This document shows positions 7,494 to 16,715 of a stretch of 64,000 nt of DNA, piece after piece; the first letter of the stretch is position 1, and every line of letters starts with the position of its first letter. The notes beneath the pieces are model-generated. The model made no database searches. It was not told where the DNA came from and was given only the letters and a program-made list of their open reading frames with translations. The DNA comes from Limnobacter parvus (GTDB lineage: Bacteria; Pseudomonadota; Gammaproteobacteria; Burkholderiales; Burkholderiaceae_B): NCBI RefSeq assembly GCF_024623725.1, contig NZ_JANKHG010000016.1, forward strand, positions 141,029 through 205,028, read 5' to 3'. The translations under genes were made by a program, and so were the position numbers.

Positions 7494-8552
7494 CTAAGAA
7501 GTCGCCAATTCACATCTCGGCCTGGTCAACATGCCGTAATCCCGCGCATCCAGCAGCGCAGGGTTCTTTGCCAACTGCATGGCCCCTGCAAACGCAATCA
7601 TCGCGCCATTGTCTGTGCAAAGGCTGAGTTCAGGGAAATACACTTCAATGCCACGCTTGCCTGAAGCCTTCACCAGTTGCTCGCGCAGCAATTTGTTCGC
7701 GCCCACACCACCAGCCACCACCAGCCTTTTGTGGTCCAGGTGCATGCAGGCTGCAAGCGCTTTTTTCACCAGCGTTTCCACAATGGCCGCTTGAAAGCTT
7801 GCGGCTAGGTCGGCTTTGTCGGTATCGGAAATCACCATGGTTTCCGAAGGCTGGCCAACGCCCGCCAGTTTCATCGCTGTGGTCAGCACGGCAGTTTTTA
7901 GTCCAGAAAAGCTGAACATGTAATCGCCGCTGTGCAACATCGGACGGGGCAGTTTGAAGCGTTCCGGGTTACCGATTTCCGCAAGCTTCGACAATGCCGG
8001 GCCACCCGGGTAGGGCAAACCGATCATTTTCGCAGTTTTGTCGAATGCCTCGCCTGCGGCATCGTCCAGAGTTTCGCCCAGCAAGGTATATTTGCCCAAT
8101 CCTTCCACGCCCATCAATTGGGTGTGCCCGCCGCTGACCAGCAAAGCAGTGAAAGGAAAAGCGGGTGGATTGGCCGACAACAACGGCGACAACAAATGTC
8201 CTTCCAGATGGTGCACTGGTATCACTGGCAAATTTAGGCCCATGGCCAGGCTGTAGGCAAATGCACAACCAGCCATCAAAGCGCCGGGCAGGCCGGGGCC
8301 TGTAGTTACGGCAATTGCATCGACTTGCTTCATGGTGATGCCGGCTTGCGCAAAGGTTTCATCCATCAAAGGAATTAGCCTGCGAATGTGGTCGCGTGAG
8401 GCCAATTCCGGCACCACGCCACCATAGTCTTTGTGCATGGCAATTTGCGAATACAGCGCTTGCCCCAGGATTCGGCCGTCGGTTGTACACAGCGCTACAC
8501 CAGTCTCGTCACACGAGCTTTCAAAGCCAAGCACAATTTTTGAAGAATTCAC
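7494..8552 (-). CDS. tsaD: tRNA N6-adenosine threonylcarbamoyltransferase TsaD
   Basis: TsaD is the universal enzyme that, with TsaB/E, transfers the threonylcarbamoyl group to A37 of ANN-decoding tRNAs in the cytoplasm. The 352-aa product has the ASKHA-fold signatures [13 protein letters not shown] near the N-terminus, the metal-binding HHLEGH motif, [22 protein letters not shown], and [12 protein letters not shown] near the C-terminus. The start is GTG at 8550-8552, giving [16 protein letters not shown], which matches the usual family N-terminus. It is divergent from the nirB operon. In many relatives tsaD lies near rpsU-dnaG-rpoD. Here about 11 kb of nitrate-assimilation and other genes lie between. 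Confidence 0.97.
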   Translation of the reverse strand: MNSSKIVLGFESSCDETGVALCTTDGRILGQALYSQIAMHKDYGGVVPELASRDHIRRLIPLMDETFAQAGITMKQVDAIAVTTGPGLPGALMAGCAFAYSLAMGLNLPVIPVHHLEGHLLSPLLSANPPAFPFTALLVSGGHTQLMGVEGLGKYTLLGETLDDAAGEAFDKTAKMIGLPYPGGPALSKLAEIGNPERFKLPRPMLHSGDYMFSFSGLKTAVLTTAMKLAGVGQPSETMVISDTDKADLAASFQAAIVETLVKKALAACMHLDHKRLVVAGGVGANKLLREQLVKASGKRGIEVYFPELSLCTDNGAMIAFAGAMQLAKNPALLDARDYGMLTRPRCELATS

Positions 8553-8629
8553 GCAGCACTACCCAACTAGTTGAAGCGTGCATTTTAAACCAGCCTGACA
8601 CCTGAAAGTGGAATCCCTGTTTTGTGCAC

Positions 8630-8646
8630 TGCACCCTTGCGGTGCT
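8630..8646 (+). promoter_or_regulatory. NtrC-type binding dyad upstream of nirB
   Basis: The sequence TGCACCCTTGCGGTGCT has a perfect GCACC-N5-GGTGC dyad, close to the known NtrC consensus TGCACC-N5-GGTGCA. It lies about 100 bases upstream of a near-perfect sigma-54 promoter, the usual enhancer distance. A second half-site-like GTGGTGCA follows at about 8652. This implies activation under nitrogen limitation. Confidence 0.65.
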
Positions 8647-8728
8647 GTGCCGTGGTGCATTGATGCATCGGTAACCCCCACCTTTGCCACAAACCAGCCA
8701 AAACAGTGCAAATCCGGTCTAAAACAGC

Positions 8729-8744
8729 TGGCACGCCCCTTGCA
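8729..8744 (+). promoter_or_regulatory. Sigma-54 promoter of nirB-nirD-nasA
   Basis: TGGCACGCCCCTTGCA matches the sigma-54 consensus TGGCAC-N5-TTGCA exactly, with the invariant GG (-24) and GC (-12) in correct spacing. The expected transcript start is near 8755, which leaves a leader of about 145 nt before nirB. The NtrC-like dyad at 8630-8646 and the nitrogen-assimilation genes downstream support the call. Confidence 0.85.
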
Positions 8745-8797
8745 TAGATACCAACGTAGGTCGTCAACGGCGGCGATCTGCAGGTGGATTGACAGGT

Positions 8798-8827
8798 CTC
8801 CCAAGGTTGCTAATGCAGCCAAGGGAG
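8798..8827 (+). promoter_or_regulatory. Leader hairpin upstream of the nirB attenuator
   Basis: This is a two-part stem: CTCCC pairs with GGGAG, then a symmetric AA/AA internal loop, then GGTTGC pairs with GCAGCC around a TAAT loop. It sits 7 bases before the terminator hairpin. The heptamer TGCAGCC occurs in both hairpins (8814-8820 and 8855-8861), so the GGTTGC arm could pair with either. That would allow alternative folding. Confidence 0.55.
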
Positions 8828-8834
8828 TTGGACA

Positions 8835-8878
8835 ACGGCGTCCGTGCTGCTTCGTGCAGCCGGGGGCCGTTTTTTTTT
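8835..8878 (+). terminator. Rho-independent terminator (attenuator) in the nirB leader
   Basis: ACGGC (8835-8839) pairs with GCCGT (8866-8870), and within it GCTGC-TTCGT-GCAGC forms a second stem. Nine T follow at 8870-8878. The structure lies only 21 bases before the nirB ATG and downstream of the sigma-54 start, so it must be read through for expression. In Klebsiella, nas leaders are controlled by nitrate-responsive antitermination (NasR, an ANTAR protein). A similar mechanism is likely here, but no NasR/NasT gene is in the window and I could not match the ANTAR hexaloop consensus. Confidence 0.75.
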
Positions 8879-8899
8879 GGGTAAATTGGGATTGAATCT

Positions 8900-11356
8900 A
8901 TGCTGATGTCGGTCAAAAAACAGAAGCTGGTGGTAATCGGTAACGGCATGGCCGGTATTCGGGTGGTTGAAGAGCTCATTAAGCTTGCACCTGAACTGTA
9001 TGAAATCACGGTGTTTGGTGCTGAGCCGCATCCCAATTACAACCGCATCATGTTGTCGCCCGTACTGGCTGGTGAGCAGAAGTTCGAAGAAATCGTGTTG
9101 AACGATTGGGACTGGTACACCAGCAACAACATTACCTTGCACGTGGGCCGCGAGGTTACCGAGATTGACCGCATTAAGCGCATTGTGAAGTGTGCAGACG
9201 GCACCCATGCCCAATACGATCGCTTGTTACTAGCCACCGGCTCCAACTCATTCATTCTGCCAGTGCCTGGCTCCACATTGCCCGGAGTAATTGGTTACCG
9301 CGACATAGCAGACACCGAAGCCATGTTGGAAGCGGCCACGCAATACAAAAAGGCGGTGGTCATCGGCGGCGGATTGTTGGGGCTTGAAGCCGCCAACGGC
9401 TTGGCCTTGCAGGGCATGGATGTCAGTGTGGTGCACTTGCCCACCTGGTTGATGGAACGTCAACTTGACCCCACTGCCGCCGGTTTGCTGCAGAAAAGCC
9501 TTGAAACCAAAGGTCTGAAGTTTTTGCTTTCTAAAAACACAAAAGCCTTGCATGAGGGCGCAGATGGACGTGTTGCGAAAATTGAATTTACCGATGGCAA
9601 CATTCACGATGCGGATTTGGTGGTGATGGCCGTGGGTATTCGCCCGAACGACAAGCTGGCTGCCAGCAGCGGACTGTTGTGCAACCGTGGTGTGGTGGTC
9701 AACGACACCATGCAAACCATTACCGACCCGAAAATTTATTCAGTGGGTGAATGTGCCAGCCACCGTGGTATTGCCTATGGCTTGGTGGCCCCCTTGTTTG
9801 AACAGGCCAAGGTGTGTGCCAACCACTTGGCGCAGTTTGGTATTGGTCGTTACGAAGGCTCGGTAACTTCTACCAAGCTGAAAGTAACAGGCGTTGATTT
9901 GTTTTCTGCTGGCAATTTCATGGGCGGTGAGGGTTGCGAAGAACTGCTGCTTTCTGACCCAATCGGTGGCGTGTACAAAAAATTGGTGATTAAAGAAGAC
10001 AAGCTGATTGGTGCTTGCCTATATGGCGACACGGTCGACGGTTCCTGGTATTTCAAGCTGATGCGTGAAGGCAAAGCCATCAATGAAATTCGCGAAAAGC
10101 TGATGTTTGGTCAAAACAACATTGGTGACACTGGCCACGAGGGCCAAAGCCAGGCCAGCAAAATGTTGGATACCGATGAGGTGTGCGGTTGCAACGGTGT
10201 GTGCAAAGGCGCCATTGTTCAGGCCATTAAGACCAAAGGTTTGTTCACCATTGAAGAAGTGCGCAAGCACACCAAGGCCAGCGCAAGTTGTGGTTCATGC
10301 ACGGGTTTGTGTGAACAGATTTTGATGAGCACTGCGGGTGCCGATTATTCCGCCACACCGAAAACAAAACCCATGTGTGGTTGTACTGACCATGGGCACC
10401 AAGTGGTTCGCGATGCAATCTTCAAGCACCACTTAACCACCAAAGAAGAAGTGTTCGCCACCATGAACTGGCGCACCCCGAATGGCTGTGCAAGCTGCCG
10501 CCCGGCTGTGAATTATTACTTGATCAGTTCCTGGCCTGGCGAGGCGGTGGACGATCCACAAAGCCGCTTTATCAATGAACGTGCACACGCCAATATTCAA
10601 AAAGACAAAACCTATTCAGTGGTGCCGCGCATGTGGGGTGGCGAAACAACTGCTGCTGAATTGCGCCGCATTGCTGATGTGGTCGACAAGTACAACATCC
10701 CCACCGTGAAAGTGACGGGCGGCCAGCGCATCGACTTGCTGGGTGTGAAAAAGGAAGATTTGCAAAGCGTGTGGAAAGATTTGGACATGCCCAGTGGACA
10801 TGCTTATGCGAAAGGTTTGCGCACAGTAAAAACCTGTGTGGGCAGTGAATGGTGTCGTTTTGGTACGCAAGACAGTACGCAAATGGGCAAAGACCTTGAG
10901 CGCGGGTTGTTCAAAATGTACGCGCCCCACAAGGTGAAATTGGCGGTGTCGGGTTGCCCGCGCAATTGTGCCGAAAGTGGCATTAAAGACGTGGGTGTAA
11001 TCGGCGTAGATTCCGGTTGGGAAATCTATGTGGGTGGTAACGGCGGTATAAAAACCGAAGTGGCCCAGTTTTTGTGTCGCGTTAAAACATCTGAAGAAGT
11101 AATGGCAGTGAGTGGTGCATTCCTGCAGCTATACCGCAAGGAAGGCTGGTACCTAGAGCGCACGGTGCATTACCTCGAGCGCGTGGGGCTTGAACACGCC
11201 AAGGCCCGCGTGGTTGATGACGTGGCCAACCGCAACGCACTGTGGGCCGAACTTCAGGCTGCATTGGCGATTGAAGAAGACCCGTGGCACAAGCCCAAAG
11301 AAGCGCAGGTTGATTTGCGCCAATTCATTCCAATCAAATTGGCGGAGGTGGTTTAA
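8900..11356 (+). CDS. nirB: Assimilatory nitrite reductase large subunit NirB
   Basis: NirB reduces nitrite to ammonium with NAD(P)H in the cytoplasm. The 818-aa protein has an N-terminal FAD fold (VIGNGMAGIRVVEEL) and an NAD-binding fold (VIGGGLLGLEAANG, about residues 155-168). BFD-like Cys clusters (CGCNGVCKG, then CGSCTGLCE and CASCRP) lie at about residues 430-535. The C-terminal ferrodoxin-like and siroheme/4Fe-4S domain has TCVGSEWCRFGTQDS and SGCPRNCAESGIKD. A second in-frame ATG lies two codons downstream at 8906. The stop overlaps the nirD start by one base. Expression is probably controlled by NtrC/sigma-54 and the leader terminator just upstream. Confidence 0.96.
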   Translation: MLMSVKKQKLVVIGNGMAGIRVVEELIKLAPELYEITVFGAEPHPNYNRIMLSPVLAGEQKFEEIVLNDWDWYTSNNITLHVGREVTEIDRIKRIVKCADGTHAQYDRLLLATGSNSFILPVPGSTLPGVIGYRDIADTEAMLEAATQYKKAVVIGGGLLGLEAANGLALQGMDVSVVHLPTWLMERQLDPTAAGLLQKSLETKGLKFLLSKNTKALHEGADGRVAKIEFTDGNIHDADLVVMAVGIRPNDKLAASSGLLCNRGVVVNDTMQTITDPKIYSVGECASHRGIAYGLVAPLFEQAKVCANHLAQFGIGRYEGSVTSTKLKVTGVDLFSAGNFMGGEGCEELLLSDPIGGVYKKLVIKEDKLIGACLYGDTVDGSWYFKLMREGKAINEIREKLMFGQNNIGDTGHEGQSQASKMLDTDEVCGCNGVCKGAIVQAIKTKGLFTIEEVRKHTKASASCGSCTGLCEQILMSTAGADYSATPKTKPMCGCTDHGHQVVRDAIFKHHLTTKEEVFATMNWRTPNGCASCRPAVNYYLISSWPGEAVDDPQSRFINERAHANIQKDKTYSVVPRMWGGETTAAELRRIADVVDKYNIPTVKVTGGQRIDLLGVKKEDLQSVWKDLDMPSGHAYAKGLRTVKTCVGSEWCRFGTQDSTQMGKDLERGLFKMYAPHKVKLAVSGCPRNCAESGIKDVGVIGVDSGWEIYVGGNGGIKTEVAQFLCRVKTSEEVMAVSGAFLQLYRKEGWYLERTVHYLERVGLEHAKARVVDDVANRNALWAELQAALAIEEDPWHKPKEAQVDLRQFIPIKLAEVV

Positions 11357-11727
11357 TGTCGGCTTCGTTACTGAAGGAACAAAAGGAAATTCAAATGGAA
11401 TGGATCGACATTTGCGCAGTGGAAGACATCCCGGTGCTGGGTTCAAGAATTGTGCGTCGCCCCACCGGTCAAGACATTGCAGTTTTTCGCAATTCCGAAG
11501 AGCAGGTTTTCGCATTGCTGGATGAATGCCCCCACAAAAAAGGCCCGCTAAGCCAAGGTATTGTGCACGGCACCACCGTCACTTGCCCCTTGCACAATTG
11601 GCAAATTGGTTTGGCGGACGGTTGCGCGCGCGAACCCGATGAAGGCTGCACTGCAAAGTTCACAGTGCAGGTGGTGGATGGCCGCGTACATTTGAAAGCC
11701 AGCGAAGTGAAAAACCACGGTATTTAA
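11356..11727 (+). CDS. nirD: Nitrite reductase small subunit NirD (Rieske type)
   Basis: This is the 123-aa partner of NirB. A Rieske-fold core is visible with both ligand boxes: C-P-H in DECPHKKGPLSQG and C-x2-H in CPLHNWQI. An intact [2Fe-2S] site is therefore likely, unlike E. coli NirD, which lacks it. The ATG at 11356 overlaps the nirB stop and has GGAGG 7 bases upstream. An internal ATG at 11395 also has a good AAGGAA site and would give a product closer to the usual length (about 110 aa). It is in operon with nirB and nasA. Confidence 0.93.
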   Translation: MSASLLKEQKEIQMEWIDICAVEDIPVLGSRIVRRPTGQDIAVFRNSEEQVFALLDECPHKKGPLSQGIVHGTTVTCPLHNWQIGLADGCAREPDEGCTAKFTVQVVDGRVHLKASEVKNHGI

Positions 11728-11741
11728 GGGCAACTTTCACA

Positions 11742-14579
11742 ATGACTGAATTGCTGCAACCCATTCAAAGTACCAAAACAACCTGCCCATATTGCGGTGT
11801 GGGTTGTGGTGTGGTGGTCAGCACGCAAGCCGGAAAAATTATTGAAGTGAAGGGCGATGAAAGCCACCCGGCCAACTGGGGCAAGCTGTGCAGCAAAGGC
11901 AGCAAACTGGCCGAAACCGCTTCTGAAAATGTGTACGGGCAGGTGCGTGCAAGCCAGCCCCTGTTGCGCATTCAGCGCGATCAGCAAGTGGCTCCCACCG
12001 ATTGGAACACTGCGCTTGATTTCACCGCGCGTGAATTCGCAAGGTTGATTGCCACTTATGGGCCCGACAGCATTGGCTTTTACATCAGCGGTCAGCTTTT
12101 GACCGAAGACTATTACGTGTTCAACAAACTCGCCAAGGGTTTGATCGGCACCAACAACATCGACACCAATTCACGCCTGTGCATGAGCAGCGCCGTGAGC
12201 GGTTACAAACGCACTCTGGGTGCTGATGCGCCACCCTGTAATTACGACGATTTAGCGCTGGCCGATTGCGTGTTCATTGCAGGTTCCAACATGGCGTATG
12301 CGCACCCGGTGGCTTACCACAGGCTTGAAGCCGCACGTGCTGCCAAACTTGGTCACAAACTGATTGTGGTTGACCCCCGCGCAACAGACACCGCGCTGAT
12401 GGCTGATTTGCACTTGAAAATTCAGCCCGGCACCGACGTGATGTTGTTCAACGCCATGCTGCACGTGATGATGCAAAACGGCTGGCTTGACATGGCTTAC
12501 ATCAACCAACACACCGAGGGGTTCGAAGCAATGGCCAAAGGCTTGGCTGCCTACACGCCCAAGCTTGCAGCCAGTGTGTGTGCAGTTCCCGAGGCAGACA
12601 TTGTATTGGCTGCCACCTGGTTCGCCCAAAGCAGCAGAACACTCTCCCTGTATTGCCAAGGGTTGAACCAGGCCACCACGGGAACGGACAAAAACACTTC
12701 GCTGATTGCTTTGCACCTGGCCACAGGCCAAATTGGCAAAGAAGGTTCGGGTCCGTTTTCGTTAACAGGCCAGCCCAATGCAATGGGTGGCCGTGAAGTG
12801 GGTGGACTGTCTACGTTGTTGCCTGCGCACCGTGAATTGAACAATCCTGCACATGTGGCTGAAGTGGCTGCCTTTTGGGGCGTCAAGCAAATTAGCGCAA
12901 CACCCGGTGCCAGTGCGGTTGAAATGTTCGATCAACTGGAGCAAGGCAAAATAAAAGCGGTGTGGGTCGCCTGTACCAACCCTGCGCACTCACTGCCCAA
13001 TTCCCAGAAAGTGGCGCGTGCCATGCAAAATGCTGAACTGGTTGTGGTGCAAGACGCCTACCTAACTCCTGCCACCGTGCAGTATGCCGATGTGCTGCTG
13101 CCCGCCACCACTTGGGGCGAAAAAGAAGGCACGGTCACGAACAGTGAAAGGCGAATTAGCCGCGTGCTGCCTGCAATGCCAGCCTACGCCGATTCAAAAA
13201 ACGATTGGCAAATTGTGGTTGAGTTTGCAAAGCGGCTGGAAGTGGAGTTGAAAAAGCTTGGTGTGGAAAGCCCGCGCATCAATAGCGGCATTCATGCTTT
13301 CATGCCGTACAGCAATACAGAAGAAATTTTCAACGAGCACCGCGAAACCACGCGGGGCCTTGACCTGGACATTACCGGTTTAAGTTATGCGGTGTTGGAG
13401 ACAAAGGGCCCGCAACAGTGGCCCATGCCCGAAGGCGTTTCTGAGGGCAAAGCCCGCCTGTACGAAGATGGGGTCTACCCCACAGCCACCGGCAAGGCGA
13501 AATTTGTGTTTGCACACTATGAACCAGTGGCCGAAGAGGCCGATGCGCGCTTTCCATGGCGCTTGAACACAGGGCGCTTGCGCGACCAATGGCATGGCGG
13601 CAGCCGCACCGGCACACTCGCTGAGTTTTTCTCGCATGAAGCCGAGCCTGTTGTTGCCATGCACCCTGCTGACTTCAAGCGATTGAACTTAAAGCCCAGC
13701 AGCTGGGTTTCCGTGAAATCACGCCGCGCCACAATTACCCTGCGTGCAAAAGAAGATGAGTCAGTTGCACGAAATCAAGCTGTATTGCCCATGCATTGGG
13801 GGCCCGAATTTTTCGGTGGAAAATCGGGTGTGGGGGGGGTGAACGCACTCACCATCGAAGCGTTCGATCCGTATTCCAAACAGCCGGAACTGAAGCATTC
13901 AGCCGTGAATATTCAGCGTGTTCATTTGCCCTGGCAAGTGGTGGTGTTCGTTTACAGCGAGCATTGGCTAGGCTTGTGGCAAAAAGCCCGTGCCTTGTAC
14001 TCAGAATTTGATGCCGCTGTATGCGTGCCCGTTGGCCGCGAACAAACTGGTGTATTGTTTCGCGCAGCCAGCGCAAATGCGCCCGCCAAAGAAATCATTG
14101 ACCAATTACAAACATTGTTTGAATGCGATGGTTCAGACGTGCTGGTGTATTCCGACCCGAAGACCGATGCACGACGACGCATTGGCGTGAAGGTGGCTGG
14201 CACGCCGCAGGCGCAAACAGCGACGTTGAGTAAAGTGTTTCTGGCGGGCAATATTGAATCGGAAGGTTGGTTGCGAAATTACTTCGACCAGCAACTCGAT
14301 GTGATGCCAATTCGTAGTTTTTTGCTGGCCCCCGCAAGCCAGCCACCTGGTGTGCAAACCGAAGTAGTACGCATGGTGTGCAATTGTGTGGGTGTTTCTG
14401 AACAATCCATTCAGGCGAATATTGCAATCGCCTGTGCGAAAACTCCGAATGCCAGCGAAAACGACCTGCTGGGTGTTTTGCAAGGCACACTGAAATGCGG
14501 CACTCAGTGTGGTTCTTGTGCGCCTGAAATTCGCAAGCTGATTCGTGCGCAAGTCAGTGCGGCTGTGCTACTCACGTAG
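11742..14579 (+). CDS. nasA: Assimilatory nitrate reductase catalytic subunit NasA
   Basis: NasA is the molybdopterin enzyme that reduces nitrate to nitrite in the cytoplasm. The N-terminal 4Fe-4S ligands are C15-x2-C18-x3-C22-x27-C50. Molybdopterin-binding signatures follow (SRLCMSSAVSGYKRTLGAD, CQGLNQATTGTDKN, TGQPNAMGGREVGG), and the dinucleotide-binding domain includes NTGRLRDQWHGGSRTG. The last 70 residues form a BFD-like [2Fe-2S] domain (CNCVGVSE, then KCGTQCGSCAPEI), as in Klebsiella-type NasA. At 945 aa it is full length. It begins 14 bases after nirD, and the ammonium-forming pathway is complete within this operon. No nitrate transporter is present. Confidence 0.95.
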   Translation: MTELLQPIQSTKTTCPYCGVGCGVVVSTQAGKIIEVKGDESHPANWGKLCSKGSKLAETASENVYGQVRASQPLLRIQRDQQVAPTDWNTALDFTAREFARLIATYGPDSIGFYISGQLLTEDYYVFNKLAKGLIGTNNIDTNSRLCMSSAVSGYKRTLGADAPPCNYDDLALADCVFIAGSNMAYAHPVAYHRLEAARAAKLGHKLIVVDPRATDTALMADLHLKIQPGTDVMLFNAMLHVMMQNGWLDMAYINQHTEGFEAMAKGLAAYTPKLAASVCAVPEADIVLAATWFAQSSRTLSLYCQGLNQATTGTDKNTSLIALHLATGQIGKEGSGPFSLTGQPNAMGGREVGGLSTLLPAHRELNNPAHVAEVAAFWGVKQISATPGASAVEMFDQLEQGKIKAVWVACTNPAHSLPNSQKVARAMQNAELVVVQDAYLTPATVQYADVLLPATTWGEKEGTVTNSERRISRVLPAMPAYADSKNDWQIVVEFAKRLEVELKKLGVESPRINSGIHAFMPYSNTEEIFNEHRETTRGLDLDITGLSYAVLETKGPQQWPMPEGVSEGKARLYEDGVYPTATGKAKFVFAHYEPVAEEADARFPWRLNTGRLRDQWHGGSRTGTLAEFFSHEAEPVVAMHPADFKRLNLKPSSWVSVKSRRATITLRAKEDESVARNQAVLPMHWGPEFFGGKSGVGGVNALTIEAFDPYSKQPELKHSAVNIQRVHLPWQVVVFVYSEHWLGLWQKARALYSEFDAAVCVPVGREQTGVLFRAASANAPAKEIIDQLQTLFECDGSDVLVYSDPKTDARRRIGVKVAGTPQAQTATLSKVFLAGNIESEGWLRNYFDQQLDVMPIRSFLLAPASQPPGVQTEVVRMVCNCVGVSEQSIQANIAIACAKTPNASENDLLGVLQGTLKCGTQCGSCAPEIRKLIRAQVSAAVLLT

Positions 14580-14581
14580 TT

Positions 14582-16609
14582 TTACTTTCTCCTGCTTTTG
14601 CTTTTCTTGTGATTTTTCGATTGCTCTGCCGTGGCTTCAACTTTGCTCGCAACAAGCTTGATGAATTCAATATTCACCCTTGAACGTTCAACCACTGTGT
14701 TGTAATTGCCCAGTGCGCGTTGTGCTTCTTGCCACTTCGCTCCCAAATTGCGCGCATGGTCTGGCTTCAAGTGCGCTGCTTTCACATCCGCCTGTTCAAG
14801 CGATTGCCACTGCGCGGGTTTGTGTAAATTTTTATTCAAATGGACATGCAGCCACACGCTTGGAAATTGCTTACCCGAGGAATCTGATTTGGGTGCAAGC
14901 TCAAATTCATACAGATGATCGTCTCGGTCGGCACTTGGCAGTTTTGGCTTTAATGAAATCGAGTCAAGCTGCTCATGTTCAACTAATGTGGCCCATGACT
15001 CAGCCCGTGGTGTTCTATGCTGCTTTAGTACGCTGAACTTAAAGTCATCTGTTGCAGCATAATGCATTTCCTGTTCAAGATTTTTTGCCAATTCACTCAA
15101 CCTGTTGGAATGGCTTTCCAAAAGAGTTCGAATCTCTGGACTTAACTGACTGTGTTGAAGTTCACGTTCAATTCGCGACTTGGCAGAGGACGCTGCGCCG
15201 CAAACCTTCAGCGACTGGGCAGTGAACACCCTGTAGATTTGCATAACCGTTGCTGGAGAGTAAAAGCCGGGATTGCGTTGTACGCTTTCAAGCATACCAA
15301 TGGGATTAATTGCCAATATTTGACCGCACTTTTCCAGTAAACCAGTAGTCCGTTTTGTCCTTAACTCAAGCCTTTCTTCATGTGTCGGTTCGATCGTAGA
15401 GTCGACAACAATGTTGGCCTTGGTGTTGTCTATCGTTAGGCCGCCTAAACTCGCATTCAAATTGAGTGTAATTGAGTCATCAGTGGCAGTAGTGTCCTCA
15501 GTCGCCTGTACCAGCAAATCTTGCAGACCCTCTTTGGCACACAATTCACGGATCGCCCAGCTGAACTTTTCCGTGAAGTAACACAAGTCGTTAAGTTGGC
15601 GTAATAAGCGCTGCTCTGTGTGCAGCGGGTGTTGGCTTTCAGACGCAGTTTCAATCAGATGCGCCAGGGTGGAAATCCCAAGTTCACTCAGCTCTTCAAT
15701 TTTTGGCAGTAGTTTCACGAAGACATGGTGATCATTGTCAGCTTGATCCTTGTTCTCTATTTCAACGAATGCACCATCTTGCATAATCATTTTTACAAAT
15801 GATTTGGGTTGTATTTCCATTGTTTGTTGATAGCATTCTTCGACCTTCTCCAGAATTCTTGGAATCAAGTGTCTTTGGGATACGAAGAACTTGTCACACT
15901 GTTCTGCAACAGAGTCAAAGTAAGCATAATTCTTTAGTGCTCTTTGAATTTGGTGAACTCGATTGTATGAATTCGTAATAATGTTTTCCAGTTTGAGGGT
16001 TTGGATATTTGGATTCAGTGCGTAAGTTCGTAGCGCGTTTTCTATAAGCTCTCTGGACGGCGTTTTTAGTTCTTCAAATTTTTGTTCTGCCTCGATGTGT
16101 TTCATCAATGCATCAATATCAATAACGGCAGAATTCAGACAAACACTGCTTCGAGCTATTTCGGGAAGAGCCCGCATCGCTTTCAAGTCGATTTCATGCG
16201 ACAGAAAGTAATGCAGATTAGAAGTTAACCCCTCATAGAGATCTGCGCCATTGGTAGCCACAATTTTACCGCGAGGCATTGCCGGCAGTTCAGCCAAAAG
16301 ACTTTGAATAATCAGCTTGATTTCCTCTATCTCAGGAATTAACGCAATGTTGTGTGGGTTGCTTTCCAGTTGTTCTCGCAACTCTTCGGCTTGCACCATT
16401 GAAATATTCACGTTGTCGGTGAATTCAAGATAACGATTCTGCAGCGCCTCGATGGTTTTTGGCCTTTCAGCAGGTGCGGAAGTTTGTTGCGCTTTAAAAT
16501 GACGTGCCAATTCTTGGGCTGCCCTTGATATGGCGGTTCTTTCGGGCAATGCAACCGGGTTGGTTTGATTGGCAAAAGCGATCGCAGCTGTGGTAATTCT
16601 GTTGGTCAT
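14582..16609 (-). CDS. Unrecognised 675-aa protein with basic, NLS-like C-terminus
   Basis: The product is a long, mostly helical, soluble protein with no signal peptide or membrane helix. The N-terminal 40 residues are Ala/Thr/Ser-rich and amphipathic. Helical stretches with Leu/Glu repeats follow (for example VQAEELREQLESN). A C-terminal module contains FPSVWLHVHLNKNLHKPAQW and ends in the basic tail SKNHKKSKSRRK. That tail resembles a nuclear localisation signal, although basic tails can also bind nucleic acids. I recognise no family. The start ATG at 16607-16609 has only a weak GAGAA upstream. It is convergent with nasA, with a 2-base gap. A secreted effector is one possible reading. Confidence 0.65.
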   Translation of the reverse strand: MTNRITTAAIAFANQTNPVALPERTAISRAAQELARHFKAQQTSAPAERPKTIEALQNRYLEFTDNVNISMVQAEELREQLESNPHNIALIPEIEEIKLIIQSLLAELPAMPRGKIVATNGADLYEGLTSNLHYFLSHEIDLKAMRALPEIARSSVCLNSAVIDIDALMKHIEAEQKFEELKTPSRELIENALRTYALNPNIQTLKLENIITNSYNRVHQIQRALKNYAYFDSVAEQCDKFFVSQRHLIPRILEKVEECYQQTMEIQPKSFVKMIMQDGAFVEIENKDQADNDHHVFVKLLPKIEELSELGISTLAHLIETASESQHPLHTEQRLLRQLNDLCYFTEKFSWAIRELCAKEGLQDLLVQATEDTTATDDSITLNLNASLGGLTIDNTKANIVVDSTIEPTHEERLELRTKRTTGLLEKCGQILAINPIGMLESVQRNPGFYSPATVMQIYRVFTAQSLKVCGAASSAKSRIERELQHSQLSPEIRTLLESHSNRLSELAKNLEQEMHYAATDDFKFSVLKQHRTPRAESWATLVEHEQLDSISLKPKLPSADRDDHLYEFELAPKSDSSGKQFPSVWLHVHLNKNLHKPAQWQSLEQADVKAAHLKPDHARNLGAKWQEAQRALGNYNTVVERSRVNIEFIKLVASKVEATAEQSKNHKKSKSRRK

Positions 16610-16715
16610 TTGGGGTTCTCGGGCGTTTCGTCACATTTAGGTTCGTTTGCCATTGAGTTGCGATTTTCAAGCATCAAAATGGATTTGGCTCATTGAGCCT
16701 TATTTTCGTTTCATT

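Noticed and set aside
8755..8880. ANTAR-type (NasR/NasT) dual hexaloop motif in the nirB leader
   Set aside because: A hairpin and a terminator are present, but the loops I see (TAAT and TTCGT) do not match the A-x2-G hexaloop consensus, so I report only an attenuator.
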